Assembly (NCBI GenBank): GCA_964555685.1
Contig: CAZKTO010000033.1
Coordinates: 1-28,985, forward strand
Source: CAZKTO01 sp964555685
GTDB lineage: Bacteria > Chloroflexota > Dehalococcoidia > SHYB01
DNA length: 28,985 bases
Direction: 5' to 3'
A model generated the notes under the pieces. That model saw nothing but the letters and a program-made list of their open reading frames with translations. It ran no database searches and was not told where the DNA came from. How positions within the stretch are numbered: position 1 is the first letter of the stretch; each line of letters starts with the position of its first letter. The position numbers and the translations under genes were made by a program. Below, piece by piece: positions 1 to 7,198 of this stretch.

Positions 1-49
1 GTTCAGACACCAGAAGCCCCGCCCCGACTCGTCGGGGCTGCGGGGAGCT

Positions 50-158
50 TCACTCTGAGCCCCGACGTGTCGGGGCGAAGAATCTGGGGCGGGGTGGCTC
101 AACAGAAGAACCCCACCTCCCCAGACCCTTCGTCCCGACCTGTCGGGACTCAGGGTGA
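50..158. repeat. MITE-like nested palindromic element, complete copy
   Basis: The left arm (from CACTCTGAG at 51) and the right arm (ending CTCAGGGTG at 157) are imperfect inverted repeats of about 48 bp. Each arm itself contains a small palindrome: CCCCGACGTGTCGGGG in the left arm and GTCCCGACCTGTCGGGAC in the right. The left arm also carries the string CGAAGAATCTGGGG, which recurs at about 3914 and 5865. There is no coding capacity, so it is a small non-autonomous palindromic repeat rather than an IS. It lies downstream of mfd and could also act as a bidirectional transcript end. Confidence 0.6.
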
Positions 159-239
159 CATGGCGATTGCGACTTTCCGTGCAAAGCCCCATCAAGGGGG
201 AGGGTATTTGGGGATAGCTTCGCAGTTTCTGCTCTTCCC

Positions 240-3200
240 TTATCGCACCACCCGCGCCGGCTCCCGGCCCTGTTCGCCCACCTGCGTCAGCACCCGCTCC
301 AGCACGGTGCGCCAGCGGCCTCCGAGGCGCTTGATGTCGAGCCGCACCCGCGTGTGGCCGATGCGCACGCCGTCGCCGTAGGGCCGCTGCACGCCCAGGA
401 GCGCCGTCCACGTCTTCTCGTCGCCGGCCAGCACGATCTCGCCCGTCTCATGCGAGACGCTGAGGACGCCCGCCCGGGCCGCCAGCAGCTTGACCTTGAG
501 CATGAAGAGCAGGTTCTCGACCGGCTCCGGCCATGGGCCGAAGCGGTCCTTGAGCTCCTCGGCGAGAGCGTCCACGTCCGTGGGCTCCTGGAGCGCGGCC
601 ATCTTCTGATAGAGGCCCAGCCGCGTGGCGAGATCGGGCACGTAGGGCTCGGGCACGTGGGCCGGCAGCGGCAGGTCGATGGCCGGCTGCGGCGGGTGCC
701 CCGGGTACCCGCTGAGCGGGGGCCTCGGAGCCCCTTCGAGGCCGGCCTTCAGCCCGCCCGCCCCGACGAGTCCGTTCTCGTTCAGCTCGGCGACGGCATC
801 GGCGAGGAGGCGCACGTACAGGTCGAAGCCCACGGCGGCGATCTGCCCGTGCTGCTCCACGCCCAGGAGGTTGCCGGCCCCGCGGATCTCCAGGTCCTTC
901 ATGGCGATCTGGAAGCCGGCGCCCAGCTCTGTCGCGGAGAGGATCGTCTTGAGGCGCTTCTCGGCCGCCTCCGTGAGGCGCCGCTCCGGGTGATAGAAGA
1001 AGTAGGCGTAGGCGCGCGTGGCGCCGCGGCCCACCCGGCCCCGGAGCTGGTAGAGCTGCGAGAGCCCCATGCGGTCGCTGTCGCTCACGATGAGCGTGTT
1101 GACGTTGGGCATGTCCAGCCCCGACTCGATGATGGTGGTGGAGACGAGGATGTCCGCCTTCCCCTGGGCGAACTCCAGCATCACGGCCTCCAGGCGGTCC
1201 TCGGGCATCTGGCCGTGGGCGATGACGACCTTCGCCTCGGGGACCAGGCGCGCGATCCGATCGGCGATGACGGCGATGCTGTGCACGCGGTTGTGGACGA
1301 AGAAGCCCTGCCCGCCGCGCTCCAGCTCTCGCAGCATCGCCTCCCGCGCCATCGCCTCGTTGAAGACGGAGACGTAGGTCTTGATGGGCAGACGCTCCTC
1401 CGGCGGCGTCTCCATGATGCTCATGTCCCGCACGCCGGCGAGGGCCATGTAGAGCGTCCGCGGGATGGGCGTCGCGCTCATGGAGAGCACGTCCACCTCC
1501 CGGCGCAGCTCCTTGAGCCGCTCCTTGTGGACGACTCCGAACCGCTGCTCCTCGTCGATCACCACGAGGCCCAGGTCCTTGAACCGCACGTCCTTCTGCA
1601 GGAGGCGGTGCGTCCCGATGCAGATGTCGACGGCGCCGCTCTCCAGGCCGGCCACCACCGCATCCTGCTCCCGCGGCGACCGGAAACGGCTCAGCATCTC
1701 CACCCGCACGGGGAAGGGGGCCATGCGCTCGGAGAAGGTGGTGAAGTGCTGCTGCGCCAGCACCGTCGTGGGGACGAGGATGGCCACCTGCCGTCCGTCC
1801 GTGACCGCCTTGAACGCTGCCCGCACCGCCACCTCCGTCTTGCCGTAGCCGACGTCGCCGGTGATGAGCCGGTCCATGGGCTTGGGCCGCTCCATATCGG
1901 CCTTGACCTCGCCGATGGCGCGGAGCTGGTCGGGCGTCTCGACGTAGGGGAACGAGGCCTCCAGCTCTCCCTGCCAGGGCGTGTCCGGCCCGCAGGCGTG
2001 GCCCACGACGACCTCCCGCGCGGCGTAGAGCGCCAGGAGCCCCCGCGCCACCTGGGCTGTCGAGGCCTTCACCCGCTCCTTGATCCGGCTCCACTCCTGG
2101 GTGGCCAGGCGGGTCAGGGACGGCGGCCGCTCGCTGGCGCCGACGTACGGCCCTACACGGTCGATCTGCTCCGTCGGCACCAGGAGGCGGTCGCCGGCGG
2201 CGTACTCCAGGACCAGGTACTCCCGCTCGCGGTCGCCGCTGCGCCGGACCAGCGTTCCGGCGAACCGCGCGATGCCGTGGTCGATGTGCACCACGTAGTC
2301 GCCCGCCGAGAGCTCGGCCAGGAACGATTGGCGTTGGACCGGCCGGCGGCGCGCCACCCGGTACTTCTTGGTGATGCCGAAGAGCTCGGCGTCGCTCAGG
2401 AGGACGATGGCCTCGGGCTCCAGGGCCCACCCGGCGCTCAGGGACCCGTGGACCAGGGCGACGCTCCCGGGCGGCGGGAGGCTCGCCAGGCGCGGGGCGG
2501 GCGAGGCCGGGATGCCGGCGTCTTGAAGGAGCTCGGCCAGGCGCGGGGCCTGCTGGCTGACGAGCACGATGCGCCGGCCCTCGGCCCGCCACTGGGCCAC
2601 GCCGTTCAGGAGGAGGCGCGTGCGCCCCGCATAGCCCGGCGCGGCGGCGAAGGGCAGCGTGGCCTCTGCCCCGCCAAACGCGTTCAGGACCAGGCGCCGC
2701 GGGGCCGCGCGGCCCCGCTCCTCCAGCTCGCGCCAGCTGATGGAGGGGGCGGGCATCTCCGCCGGCAGCGCACCGTCCCGGACGAGGCCGGCCCGCACCT
2801 CCTCCGCCTGGGCCGCGATCTCGTCCAGGGCCTGGGCGATGTCGGCGGGCTGGTCCCAGACGAGCAGCCCATCCGGCGGCAGGTAGTCCAGCGCCGTGCT
2901 CCCGCTCAGGATGCCCCGGTAGAGCTCCATCTCCTCGAACCACTGGCCCGCCCTTAGCCGGTCCATATCGCGGGTGAACCGCGCCTGCGCCTCCGGGCTG
3001 AGGGGGCCGGTGTCGAATGTTGGCAGGCCCTCGCCACGCTCCGGCGGCAGGGCCTCGTCCGCGGGCGTGATCAAGACGGACGAGAGGAGATCGCCCGAGC
3101 GCTGCGTCGCGGGGTCGAAGGAGCGGATGCTCTCCACCACGTCGCCGAAGAGCTCGATTCGGACGGGCCCAGCGGACGCGGGCGGGTAGACGTCCACGAT

Positions 3201-3788
3201 GCCGCCGCGCCGGCTGACGGTGCCCGGTGTCTGGACGGCCGTCTCCGGCCGGTAGCCCAGGGCCGCGAGGCGCCTCAGGAGCTCTAGCAGATCGGCGCGC
3301 CCGCCCCGCTGGAGGCGCAGCGTCGCGGCGCGCAGGCGGTCCGGGGCCAGCGTTTTGACCGCCACGGCGTAGGCCGAGGCCAGCACCAGCGGCGCCGGCC
3401 CGCATCCCGACACGTCGGGGCCGGGGCGGCCGGACGGGTACTCGACGCCGGCCAGGCGGGCCAGGACCATCAGGCGCTGGCGCACGGTCGCCGGGTCGGA
3501 CACGAGGCGCTCGAACGGGAGGGCGTCGGGCTCGGGCAGGTGCAGGAGTCCGGGGTCGTCGCCGGCGTAGGCGCCGATCTGCTCGTGGAGGTGACGCGCC
3601 GTCTCGGGCCGCGCCGTCACGACGAGCACCGGCCGGCCGCGCTCCCGCCAGAGCGCGGCGAGGAGCAGAGGCTTGGCCGCATCGATCAGCGAGGCCGTGG
3701 CCGGCTCCCCGCCCGCCTCGATGGCGCGAACGACGGCCCGGTAGCCCGGCAGGCCCCCGACGAGACCAGCGAGAGTCAAAAGGTCCAT
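240..3788 (-). CDS. mfd: Transcription-repair coupling factor Mfd
   Basis: Mfd is an ATP-driven DNA translocase that pushes RNA polymerase off DNA lesions and recruits UvrA for nucleotide excision repair. The 1,182-aa product has the normal family length. In order it shows the UvrB-like N-terminal domains, the RNA-polymerase-interacting region (GDYVVHIDHGIARFAG), and the RecG-like helicase core with Walker A GDVGYGKTE (catalytic Lys about 650), the DEEQ box (745-748) and SATPIPRTL. A QLRGRVGRG motif and the C-terminal TRCF domain follow. The start is the ATG at 3788; the ribosome binding site is weak, but the sequence is family-like from the first residues. The opposite-strand open frames are GC-driven shadows. 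It stands alone in its orientation, with palindromic repeats at both ends. No key residue appears to be missing. Confidence 0.98.
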   Translation of the reverse strand: MDLLTLAGLVGGLPGYRAVVRAIEAGGEPATASLIDAAKPLLLAALWRERGRPVLVVTARPETARHLHEQIGAYAGDDPGLLHLPEPDALPFERLVSDPATVRQRLMVLARLAGVEYPSGRPGPDVSGCGPAPLVLASAYAVAVKTLAPDRLRAATLRLQRGGRADLLELLRRLAALGYRPETAVQTPGTVSRRGGIVDVYPPASAGPVRIELFGDVVESIRSFDPATQRSGDLLSSVLITPADEALPPERGEGLPTFDTGPLSPEAQARFTRDMDRLRAGQWFEEMELYRGILSGSTALDYLPPDGLLVWDQPADIAQALDEIAAQAEEVRAGLVRDGALPAEMPAPSISWRELEERGRAAPRRLVLNAFGGAEATLPFAAAPGYAGRTRLLLNGVAQWRAEGRRIVLVSQQAPRLAELLQDAGIPASPAPRLASLPPPGSVALVHGSLSAGWALEPEAIVLLSDAELFGITKKYRVARRRPVQRQSFLAELSAGDYVVHIDHGIARFAGTLVRRSGDREREYLVLEYAAGDRLLVPTEQIDRVGPYVGASERPPSLTRLATQEWSRIKERVKASTAQVARGLLALYAAREVVVGHACGPDTPWQGELEASFPYVETPDQLRAIGEVKADMERPKPMDRLITGDVGYGKTEVAVRAAFKAVTDGRQVAILVPTTVLAQQHFTTFSERMAPFPVRVEMLSRFRSPREQDAVVAGLESGAVDICIGTHRLLQKDVRFKDLGLVVIDEEQRFGVVHKERLKELRREVDVLSMSATPIPRTLYMALAGVRDMSIMETPPEERLPIKTYVSVFNEAMAREAMLRELERGGQGFFVHNRVHSIAVIADRIARLVPEAKVVIAHGQMPEDRLEAVMLEFAQGKADILVSTTIIESGLDMPNVNTLIVSDSDRMGLSQLYQLRGRVGRGATRAYAYFFYHPERRLTEAAEKRLKTILSATELGAGFQIAMKDLEIRGAGNLLGVEQHGQIAAVGFDLYVRLLADAVAELNENGLVGAGGLKAGLEGAPRPPLSGYPGHPPQPAIDLPLPAHVPEPYVPDLATRLGLYQKMAALQEPTDVDALAEELKDRFGPWPEPVENLLFMLKVKLLAARAGVLSVSHETGEIVLAGDEKTWTALLGVQRPYGDGVRIGHTRVRLDIKRLGGRWRTVLERVLTQVGEQGREPARVVR

Positions 3789-3811
3789 AGCCTATAAACA
3801 CGAACAAGGGC

Positions 3812-3871
3812 GCGCACCCTGGGCGCCCCTGTTGACATTGTACCGCACCGGGGGCCCGGCCCAGGGTGCGC
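3812..3871. repeat. 13-bp perfect inverted repeat upstream of mfd
   Basis: GCGCACCCTGGGC at 3812-3824 is repeated as its exact reverse complement at 3859-3871, with a 34-nt spacer. It lies 24-83 bp upstream of the mfd start codon, so it would fall in the mfd leader or promoter. It could be a hairpin or a protein-binding palindrome; no U-run follows on either strand. Confidence 0.5.
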
Positions 3872-3880
3872 CCGGCGAAA

Positions 3881-3960
3881 TGTCATTCTGAGCCCTTCGG
3901 CTTCGCTCAGGATGAACTCCGCGAAGAATCTGGGCGGGATCCCCACCCGAGACCTTTCGT
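3881..3960. repeat. MITE-like palindromic element, truncated copy 2
   Basis: This copy has the same outer motif (CATTCTGAGCCC) and inner motif (GCGAAGAATCTGGG) as the complete copy at 50-158, but a different palindromic core (TTCGGCTTCGCTCAGGATGA). The centre GGGCGGGATCCCCACCC and the start of the right arm (GAGACCTTTCG) are present; the distal right arm is missing. Confidence 0.5.
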
Positions 3961-3981
3961 TGTTCTGCTTTGCCTCAAACC

Positions 3982-4008
3982 CCCCTCTCCCTTGATGGGA
4001 GAGGGGGT
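3982..4008. repeat. 11-bp perfect hairpin repeat (CCCCCTCTCCC family)
   Basis: CCCCCTCTCCC, loop TTGAT, GGGAGAGGGGG. Related hairpins occur at 4072-4096, 5932-5954 and 21109-21132. This one lies downstream of the VOC gene, and two such hairpins in a row here could end its transcript, but there is no U-tract. Confidence 0.5.
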
Positions 4009-4071
4009 GTGGGGGTCCGGGCTTGGCGCCACCACTTTTGGGGCAAGGCCCCTAAAGAGGAAGAGGGTATC

Positions 4072-4096
4072 GCCCCTCTCCGTTCAGGAGAGGGGC
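4072..4096. repeat. 10-bp perfect hairpin repeat
   Basis: GCCCCTCTCC, loop GTTCA, GGAGAGGGGC, followed by TGGGGGAGAGGT, the same trailing motif as in the copy near 21109. It belongs to the same dispersed hairpin family as 3982-4008. Confidence 0.5.
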
Positions 4097-4152
4097 TGGG
4101 GGAGAGGTCCTTTGAGCACGTTCAAACGTTCGGTCATTCGCGCAACCGAGCG

Positions 4153-5040
4153 CTAGCGCACGGCAGCGCCCGCAGCGTCACGCCCGCGCTGGTAGCTCCG
4201 GATCGACTGCGTGGGGTCTCGGTTCACCAGCGCTCGGTGGTACATGGGATGGAGGAGGCTCCGGACCTCGTGCTCCAACGTAACGAGCCTGTCCTCCGTC
4301 TTGGGGTCCACGATCTCCTTGAAGCGGAACTGGTGCCGGACGAGCTCTTCCATAACCAGGTTGCGCTCTTTGAGAAAGCGGTAGGGCCCCGAGACCTGCG
4401 CCATGTAGACGGCGACGTGATGGCCGTCGTAGGGCGGGGTCTCTTCGCGCGTCTCGCGGAAGATCAGGGCCTGGTTCGCCCCGATGGGGACGCGGGCCGC
4501 CACGCCGTCCCGCCCTCGGCCGAGCGCGGCGGGGGCGCCCAAGACCTGCTTGTAGAACCGCGCGATCCCGGCGGCGGCGCCCGGTCTCACCAGGAGCTCG
4601 ACGTACGGGATGCCGAGCGCCATCCCCCCGAACTCCGTGCTCGGAGCGCGGCACCGGAAGCGGTTCCCCCACGGGCAGGTGATCGCCACGTGCCCATCCT
4701 CGAGCGACCACGCGAACTGGCTTCCCGCGAGCTTGGCTTGGACCGACTTCAAGCGCTCCTGCAACGCGGCCAGGTCCGTCACCACGAGCCCGATATGGCC
4801 AGGGACCACCTGCGCGGGGCTACGGGATGGGAGATGGAACTGCTGCTCTCCCACGTTTACCCACATGTTCTCGGGCCCCACCATCATGTAGGGGTCCCGG
4901 GTGAGCCCAAGGCCCGAGAGATAGAACACGGACGCCTTCACCGGGTCGGGCACGGTGATGTTGACGTGCTCCATGGCCACGATGTTGCCCACGTCCTCCG
5001 CCATTGCGGCCTGCATCCACTTCATGGCTCCTTCTCCCAT
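4153..5040 (-). CDS. VOC (glyoxalase/bleomycin-resistance fold) family protein, two domains
   Basis: This is a 295-aa protein of the vicinal-oxygen-chelate superfamily, whose members are metal-dependent dioxygenases, isomerases, lyases or resistance proteins; the substrate cannot be told from sequence. The first VOC half begins at MEHVNITVPDPVKASVFY and continues through QFHLP, GHIGLVV and GHVAITCPWGN, a typical beta-alpha-beta-beta-beta pattern. The second half (GIPYVELLVRPG, then ARFYKQVLGAP and HHVAVYM) repeats it. The ATG at 5040 is chosen because AAGGAGG lies 6 nt upstream; an in-frame ATG at 5076 lacks such a site. No cofactor or pathway partner is adjacent, and the next gene diverges. 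It might be an aromatic-ring-cleavage type enzyme, but this is not established. Confidence 0.85.
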   Translation of the reverse strand: MGEGAMKWMQAAMAEDVGNIVAMEHVNITVPDPVKASVFYLSGLGLTRDPYMMVGPENMWVNVGEQQFHLPSRSPAQVVPGHIGLVVTDLAALQERLKSVQAKLAGSQFAWSLEDGHVAITCPWGNRFRCRAPSTEFGGMALGIPYVELLVRPGAAAGIARFYKQVLGAPAALGRGRDGVAARVPIGANQALIFRETREETPPYDGHHVAVYMAQVSGPYRFLKERNLVMEELVRHQFRFKEIVDPKTEDRLVTLEHEVRSLLHPMYHRALVNRDPTQSIRSYQRGRDAAGAAVR

Positions 5041-5046
5041 CGAGAC

Positions 5047-5053
5047 CCTCCTT
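5047..5053 (-). promoter_or_regulatory. Strong ribosome binding site deciding the VOC gene start
   Basis: On the minus strand AAGGAGG is followed by six bases and ATG at 5040. This supports the shorter product over the upstream in-frame ATG at 5076. Confidence 0.7.
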
Positions 5054-5289
5054 CTCTGAGGTGGACGGGACGCCAACGCACATCCCCGTCCACGAGTGCC
5101 CCGACGAGTCGGGGCGTTCTTGGCCCTCCGACGCTGCCGAGTCTAGCAGTGGCCTGGAGCGCGTTCAAGTCTGGGAGGGCGGTGCAACGACCCAGAGGTT
5201 CGCGCCGCGCTTGCCCCAACTCGTCGGGGTGGAGTGTAATGAAGCATCGAGCCCCGTCGCCCGGCGGCCCGCCGCGAGAGAGGATAGCG

Positions 5290-5697
5290 ATGGAGAGCGC
5301 CCAGCTGACCGTCCTCTTCGATGGCGCGTGCAACCTGTGCAATGGCTCTGTCCGCTTCATCGCCCGTCGCGACCCGCGGCGCCGGTTCCGATTCGCTACG
5401 CTGCAGTCCGAGGCGGGACAGGAGATCCTGCGGCGGCTCCAGCTCTCGCCGGCGAGCCTGAGCAGCACACTGGTCCTCGTGGAGGACGGCCGCGCCTACA
5501 TTCGTTCGAGGGCCTGGCTGCGCATCGTCCGAGGGCTCCGGGGGCCGTGGCGCGGCCTGTACGCCTTTGTCATCGTCCCGCCGCTCCTGCGTGATTTCGT
5601 CTACGACGCGGTCGCCGGGCATCGCTACCGCATCTGGGGCAGGCGCGAGTCCTGCGAGGTGACCGACCCCGAGGTGCGGGAGCGGCTGGTGCGGTAG
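5290..5697 (+). CDS. DCC-family (DUF393) thiol-disulfide oxidoreductase-like protein
   Basis: This is a 135-aa protein whose N-terminus reads LTVLFDGACNLCNGSVRF, the signature of the DCC family (DUF393), with the CxxC pair at Cys14 and Cys17 preceded by an Asp-Gly. The family is predicted to have a thioredoxin-like redox role; physiological substrates are mostly unknown. The C-terminal part (PWRGLYAFVIVPPLLRDFVYDAVAGHRYRIWGR) is the usual hydrophobic segment and family tail. ATG 5290 is preceded by GAGAGGA; an in-frame ATG at 5239 (preceded by GGAG) would add 17 residues. The frame stays open much further upstream but without protein-like sequence. It diverges from the VOC gene. Confidence 0.9.
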   Translation: MESAQLTVLFDGACNLCNGSVRFIARRDPRRRFRFATLQSEAGQEILRRLQLSPASLSSTLVLVEDGRAYIRSRAWLRIVRGLRGPWRGLYAFVIVPPLLRDFVYDAVAGHRYRIWGRRESCEVTDPEVRERLVR

Positions 5698-5841
5698 CCG
5701 CGCGTCTCTGGCGGCTCCCCGCCGGCGCGGGCCTCATGGTAGCATGCGGGGTGCCCGCCGGCGCTATCGTGGGGGAGAGGGAGCAAGGCAATCGCGTCCT
5801 AATGACGTGTCCGCATGTGCAAGCTAGGATGGCGGCATCGT

Positions 5842-5885
5842 TTGTCATTCTGAGTCCGCCTCGGACGAAGAATCTGGGGATGGGG
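5842..5885. repeat. MITE-like palindromic element, left-arm copy 3
   Basis: GTCATTCTGAG, a short palindromic core TCCGCCTCGGA, then CGAAGAATCTGGGG. This is the same outer and inner constant motifs as at 50-158 and 3881-3960 with a third, different core. The right arm is absent. Confidence 0.5.
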
Positions 5886-5931
5886 GGCCTTGCACTAAAA
5901 GTGCCCGCACCGCCGGTCGCGCCGCGTTATC

Positions 5932-5954
5932 TCCTCCCCCGTTGCGGGGGAGGA
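5932..5954. repeat. 9-bp perfect hairpin repeat
   Basis: TCCTCCCCC, loop GTTGC, GGGGGAGGA. It resembles the hairpins at 3982, 4072 and 21109. Confidence 0.4.
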
Positions 5955-6480
5955 CAGAAGGTGGGGGGTGACGGTCACCCCCATCCCAGCCTTTGGCTTG
6001 TGGTCACAATTTGCCAAAGACGATAGCGGTCAGGTTATCTGGGCAAGGCTTCGAGAGGCGACCGTCTCAGTGAGATGCTCGTCTTGTGCGCCCACGCAGG
6101 GTGAGATTTTTCGGTATCGTTCGTTCATCCTGGGATGAGCGCACGCCATCTACACAGGTCTTTCCATCCGGAATCAAGGTTCTGGGCGTTGGTGGGTGGT
6201 TGGAGCGGCTGGCCGGGGCTGCATAGCTGGGCCGAACACGAGGACCAAGAGACGGGAGCCACTATCTCGTCCCGTGGATCTTCCAAGGCGTCGTCCCTTT
6301 TCACATATTCAGAGGATGCCAGAGTGGACGGGGAGTTCGGGGAGAGTCGAACTCCCTCGTGAACACCGACTACCAGTGCTGCTGGCCGCGGCTTAGCCTC
6401 GGGTGACGACTAACGCTTGTTGCCTGGACCGGCTCCGTCGGGGACCCTGATAGCCGCCGGCGGGACCCGCAGCCCCCGGG

Positions 6481-6840
6481 GCCGCCAAGCATCACGACCA
6501 GTTCTACGCCAACGTCCCACCCCGGACCGCGTATCGCCCGTTCGGATTGGGCTGCCGAGGCGCTGTCGTCGCACCGGAACGCGCCCGGCCCGCTCATTTG
6601 CGTGGCGTTCGAGCCCAGATGCGCGCGGCCTTCCCCAACGAGCGCGATACCCAGCGAGCCCTCGTGGAGACTATCTTCTCGGCCGTCAAACGGAAGCTCT
6701 CGGCACGAGCTCCTGGTCGCTCCCTGGCAACCCAAGAGCTCCAAGTCCTCTTGTTGGGACTGGTCTACAACCTTTATCGCCTCAGGCCTTGCTTTCTTAA
6801 TCGCCCCTTGGCCCTCGCCCTCACACGTTTAGCCACCTAA
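6481..6840 (+). pseudogene. Transposase C-terminal remnant (IS4/IS5-type DDE fold)
   Basis: The frame containing LVETIFSAVKRKLSARAPG and then LLLGLVYNLYRL matches the C-terminal part of DDE transposases, where the catalytic Glu sits in a VE(S/T)xFSxxKR motif followed by a helix ending in YN. Two consecutive stops (TGA TAG, about 6448-6453) lie upstream in the same frame, and no N-terminal domain or other catalytic Asp is visible. It is the 3' end of a dead insertion sequence and may mark an old boundary of the accessory region that begins with the quorum-sensing genes. Confidence 0.55.
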
Positions 6841-7041
6841 CCAAGGATGTCAACAAAGCCGGATAGCTTCCAGTACGCCTGTTCGTCCGTCCCGACGAAG
6901 GGCTGTTGACTCTGTAGACACCTACGTATCTCGCACGCCTGTACTGCTCCCTACCCTAGTTTTTCACGGTTGTGTCGAGCGCTCGCGTCTGCTTGACTCC
7001 CATCGGGCTCTAAAACCGCGGGGGAGAGGCTACGAGCCCAG

Positions 7042-7048
7042 AAGGGAG
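7042..7048 (+). promoter_or_regulatory. Ribosome binding site of the ComX-like peptide gene
   Basis: AAGGGAG is followed by a 7-nt spacer and GTG at 7056. This is among the better Shine-Dalgarno matches in the cluster and the main reason to treat the 46-codon ORF as translated. Confidence 0.65.
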
Positions 7049-7055
7049 TAAACAC

Positions 7056-7196
7056 GTGAACTTTGCGACGATTCGAGAGGCTCTGGAATCGCTCCTCGGC
7101 AAGGGAGACGCATCGCTGGTTGTAGAAGCAAGGACGGGCCAGACACCAACGATCTCCGCTGAGTACCTTAGGCCCGTGCAAGCTGGCTGGTTCTAG
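7056..7196 (+). CDS. comX: ComX-like pheromone prepeptide (predicted, 46 aa)
   Basis: This short gene (GTG start, TAG stop) encodes 46 residues: an N-terminal amphipathic stretch (NFATIREALESLLGKGDASL, residues 2-21), then a hinge, and the C-terminus YLRPVQAGWF. In Bacillus, ComX is a 50-60-aa prepeptide whose C-terminal 5-10 residues are cleaved off after ComQ attaches a geranyl or farnesyl group to one Trp. Here a single Trp (45) sits one residue from the end, and the N-terminal helix followed by an A-S-L patch recalls the ComX layout (EACLIGF in B. subtilis). It has a good ribosome binding site, and its stop is 2 nt before the isoprenyl-synthase-like gene. The call rests on size, position, terminal Trp and neighbours, not on strong identity. 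It would be an exported signal, presumably sensed by the adjacent kinase. It lies too close to its neighbours to have been kept by chance alone, but it could still be a leader peptide. Confidence 0.7.
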   Translation: MNFATIREALESLLGKGDASLVVEARTGQTPTISAEYLRPVQAGWF

Positions 7197-7198
7197 TC

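Larger units (their letters stand above)
5698..6480. other. Intergenic stretch with repeat fragments and no credible gene
   Basis: No open frame here reads like a protein on either strand. It contains the left-arm MITE fragment at 5842-5885, a 9-bp hairpin at 5932-5954 and an isolated 9-bp hairpin at 6331-6356 (GGGAGTTCG / CGAACTCCC, 8-nt loop). It looks like a decayed accessory region leading into the transposase remnant. Confidence 0.5.

Noticed and set aside
354..2957. Long plus-strand open frame (867 codons) opposite mfd, and other long frames over mfd
   Set aside because: Its composition is Arg/His/Leu/Gly-rich without any domain, and it is an antisense shadow of the well-conserved mfd gene in GC-rich DNA.
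3970..5289. Upstream extension of the DCC-protein frame (to 575 codons)
   Set aside because: The extension runs antisense through the VOC gene and palindromic repeats and has no protein-like character; the family domain starts at 5290.
6979..6988. 10-bp palindrome CGAGCGCTCG upstream of the pheromone gene as a ComA-type box
   Set aside because: It does not match the known ComA box (TTGCGG-N4-CCGCAA), and palindromes of this length are common by chance.
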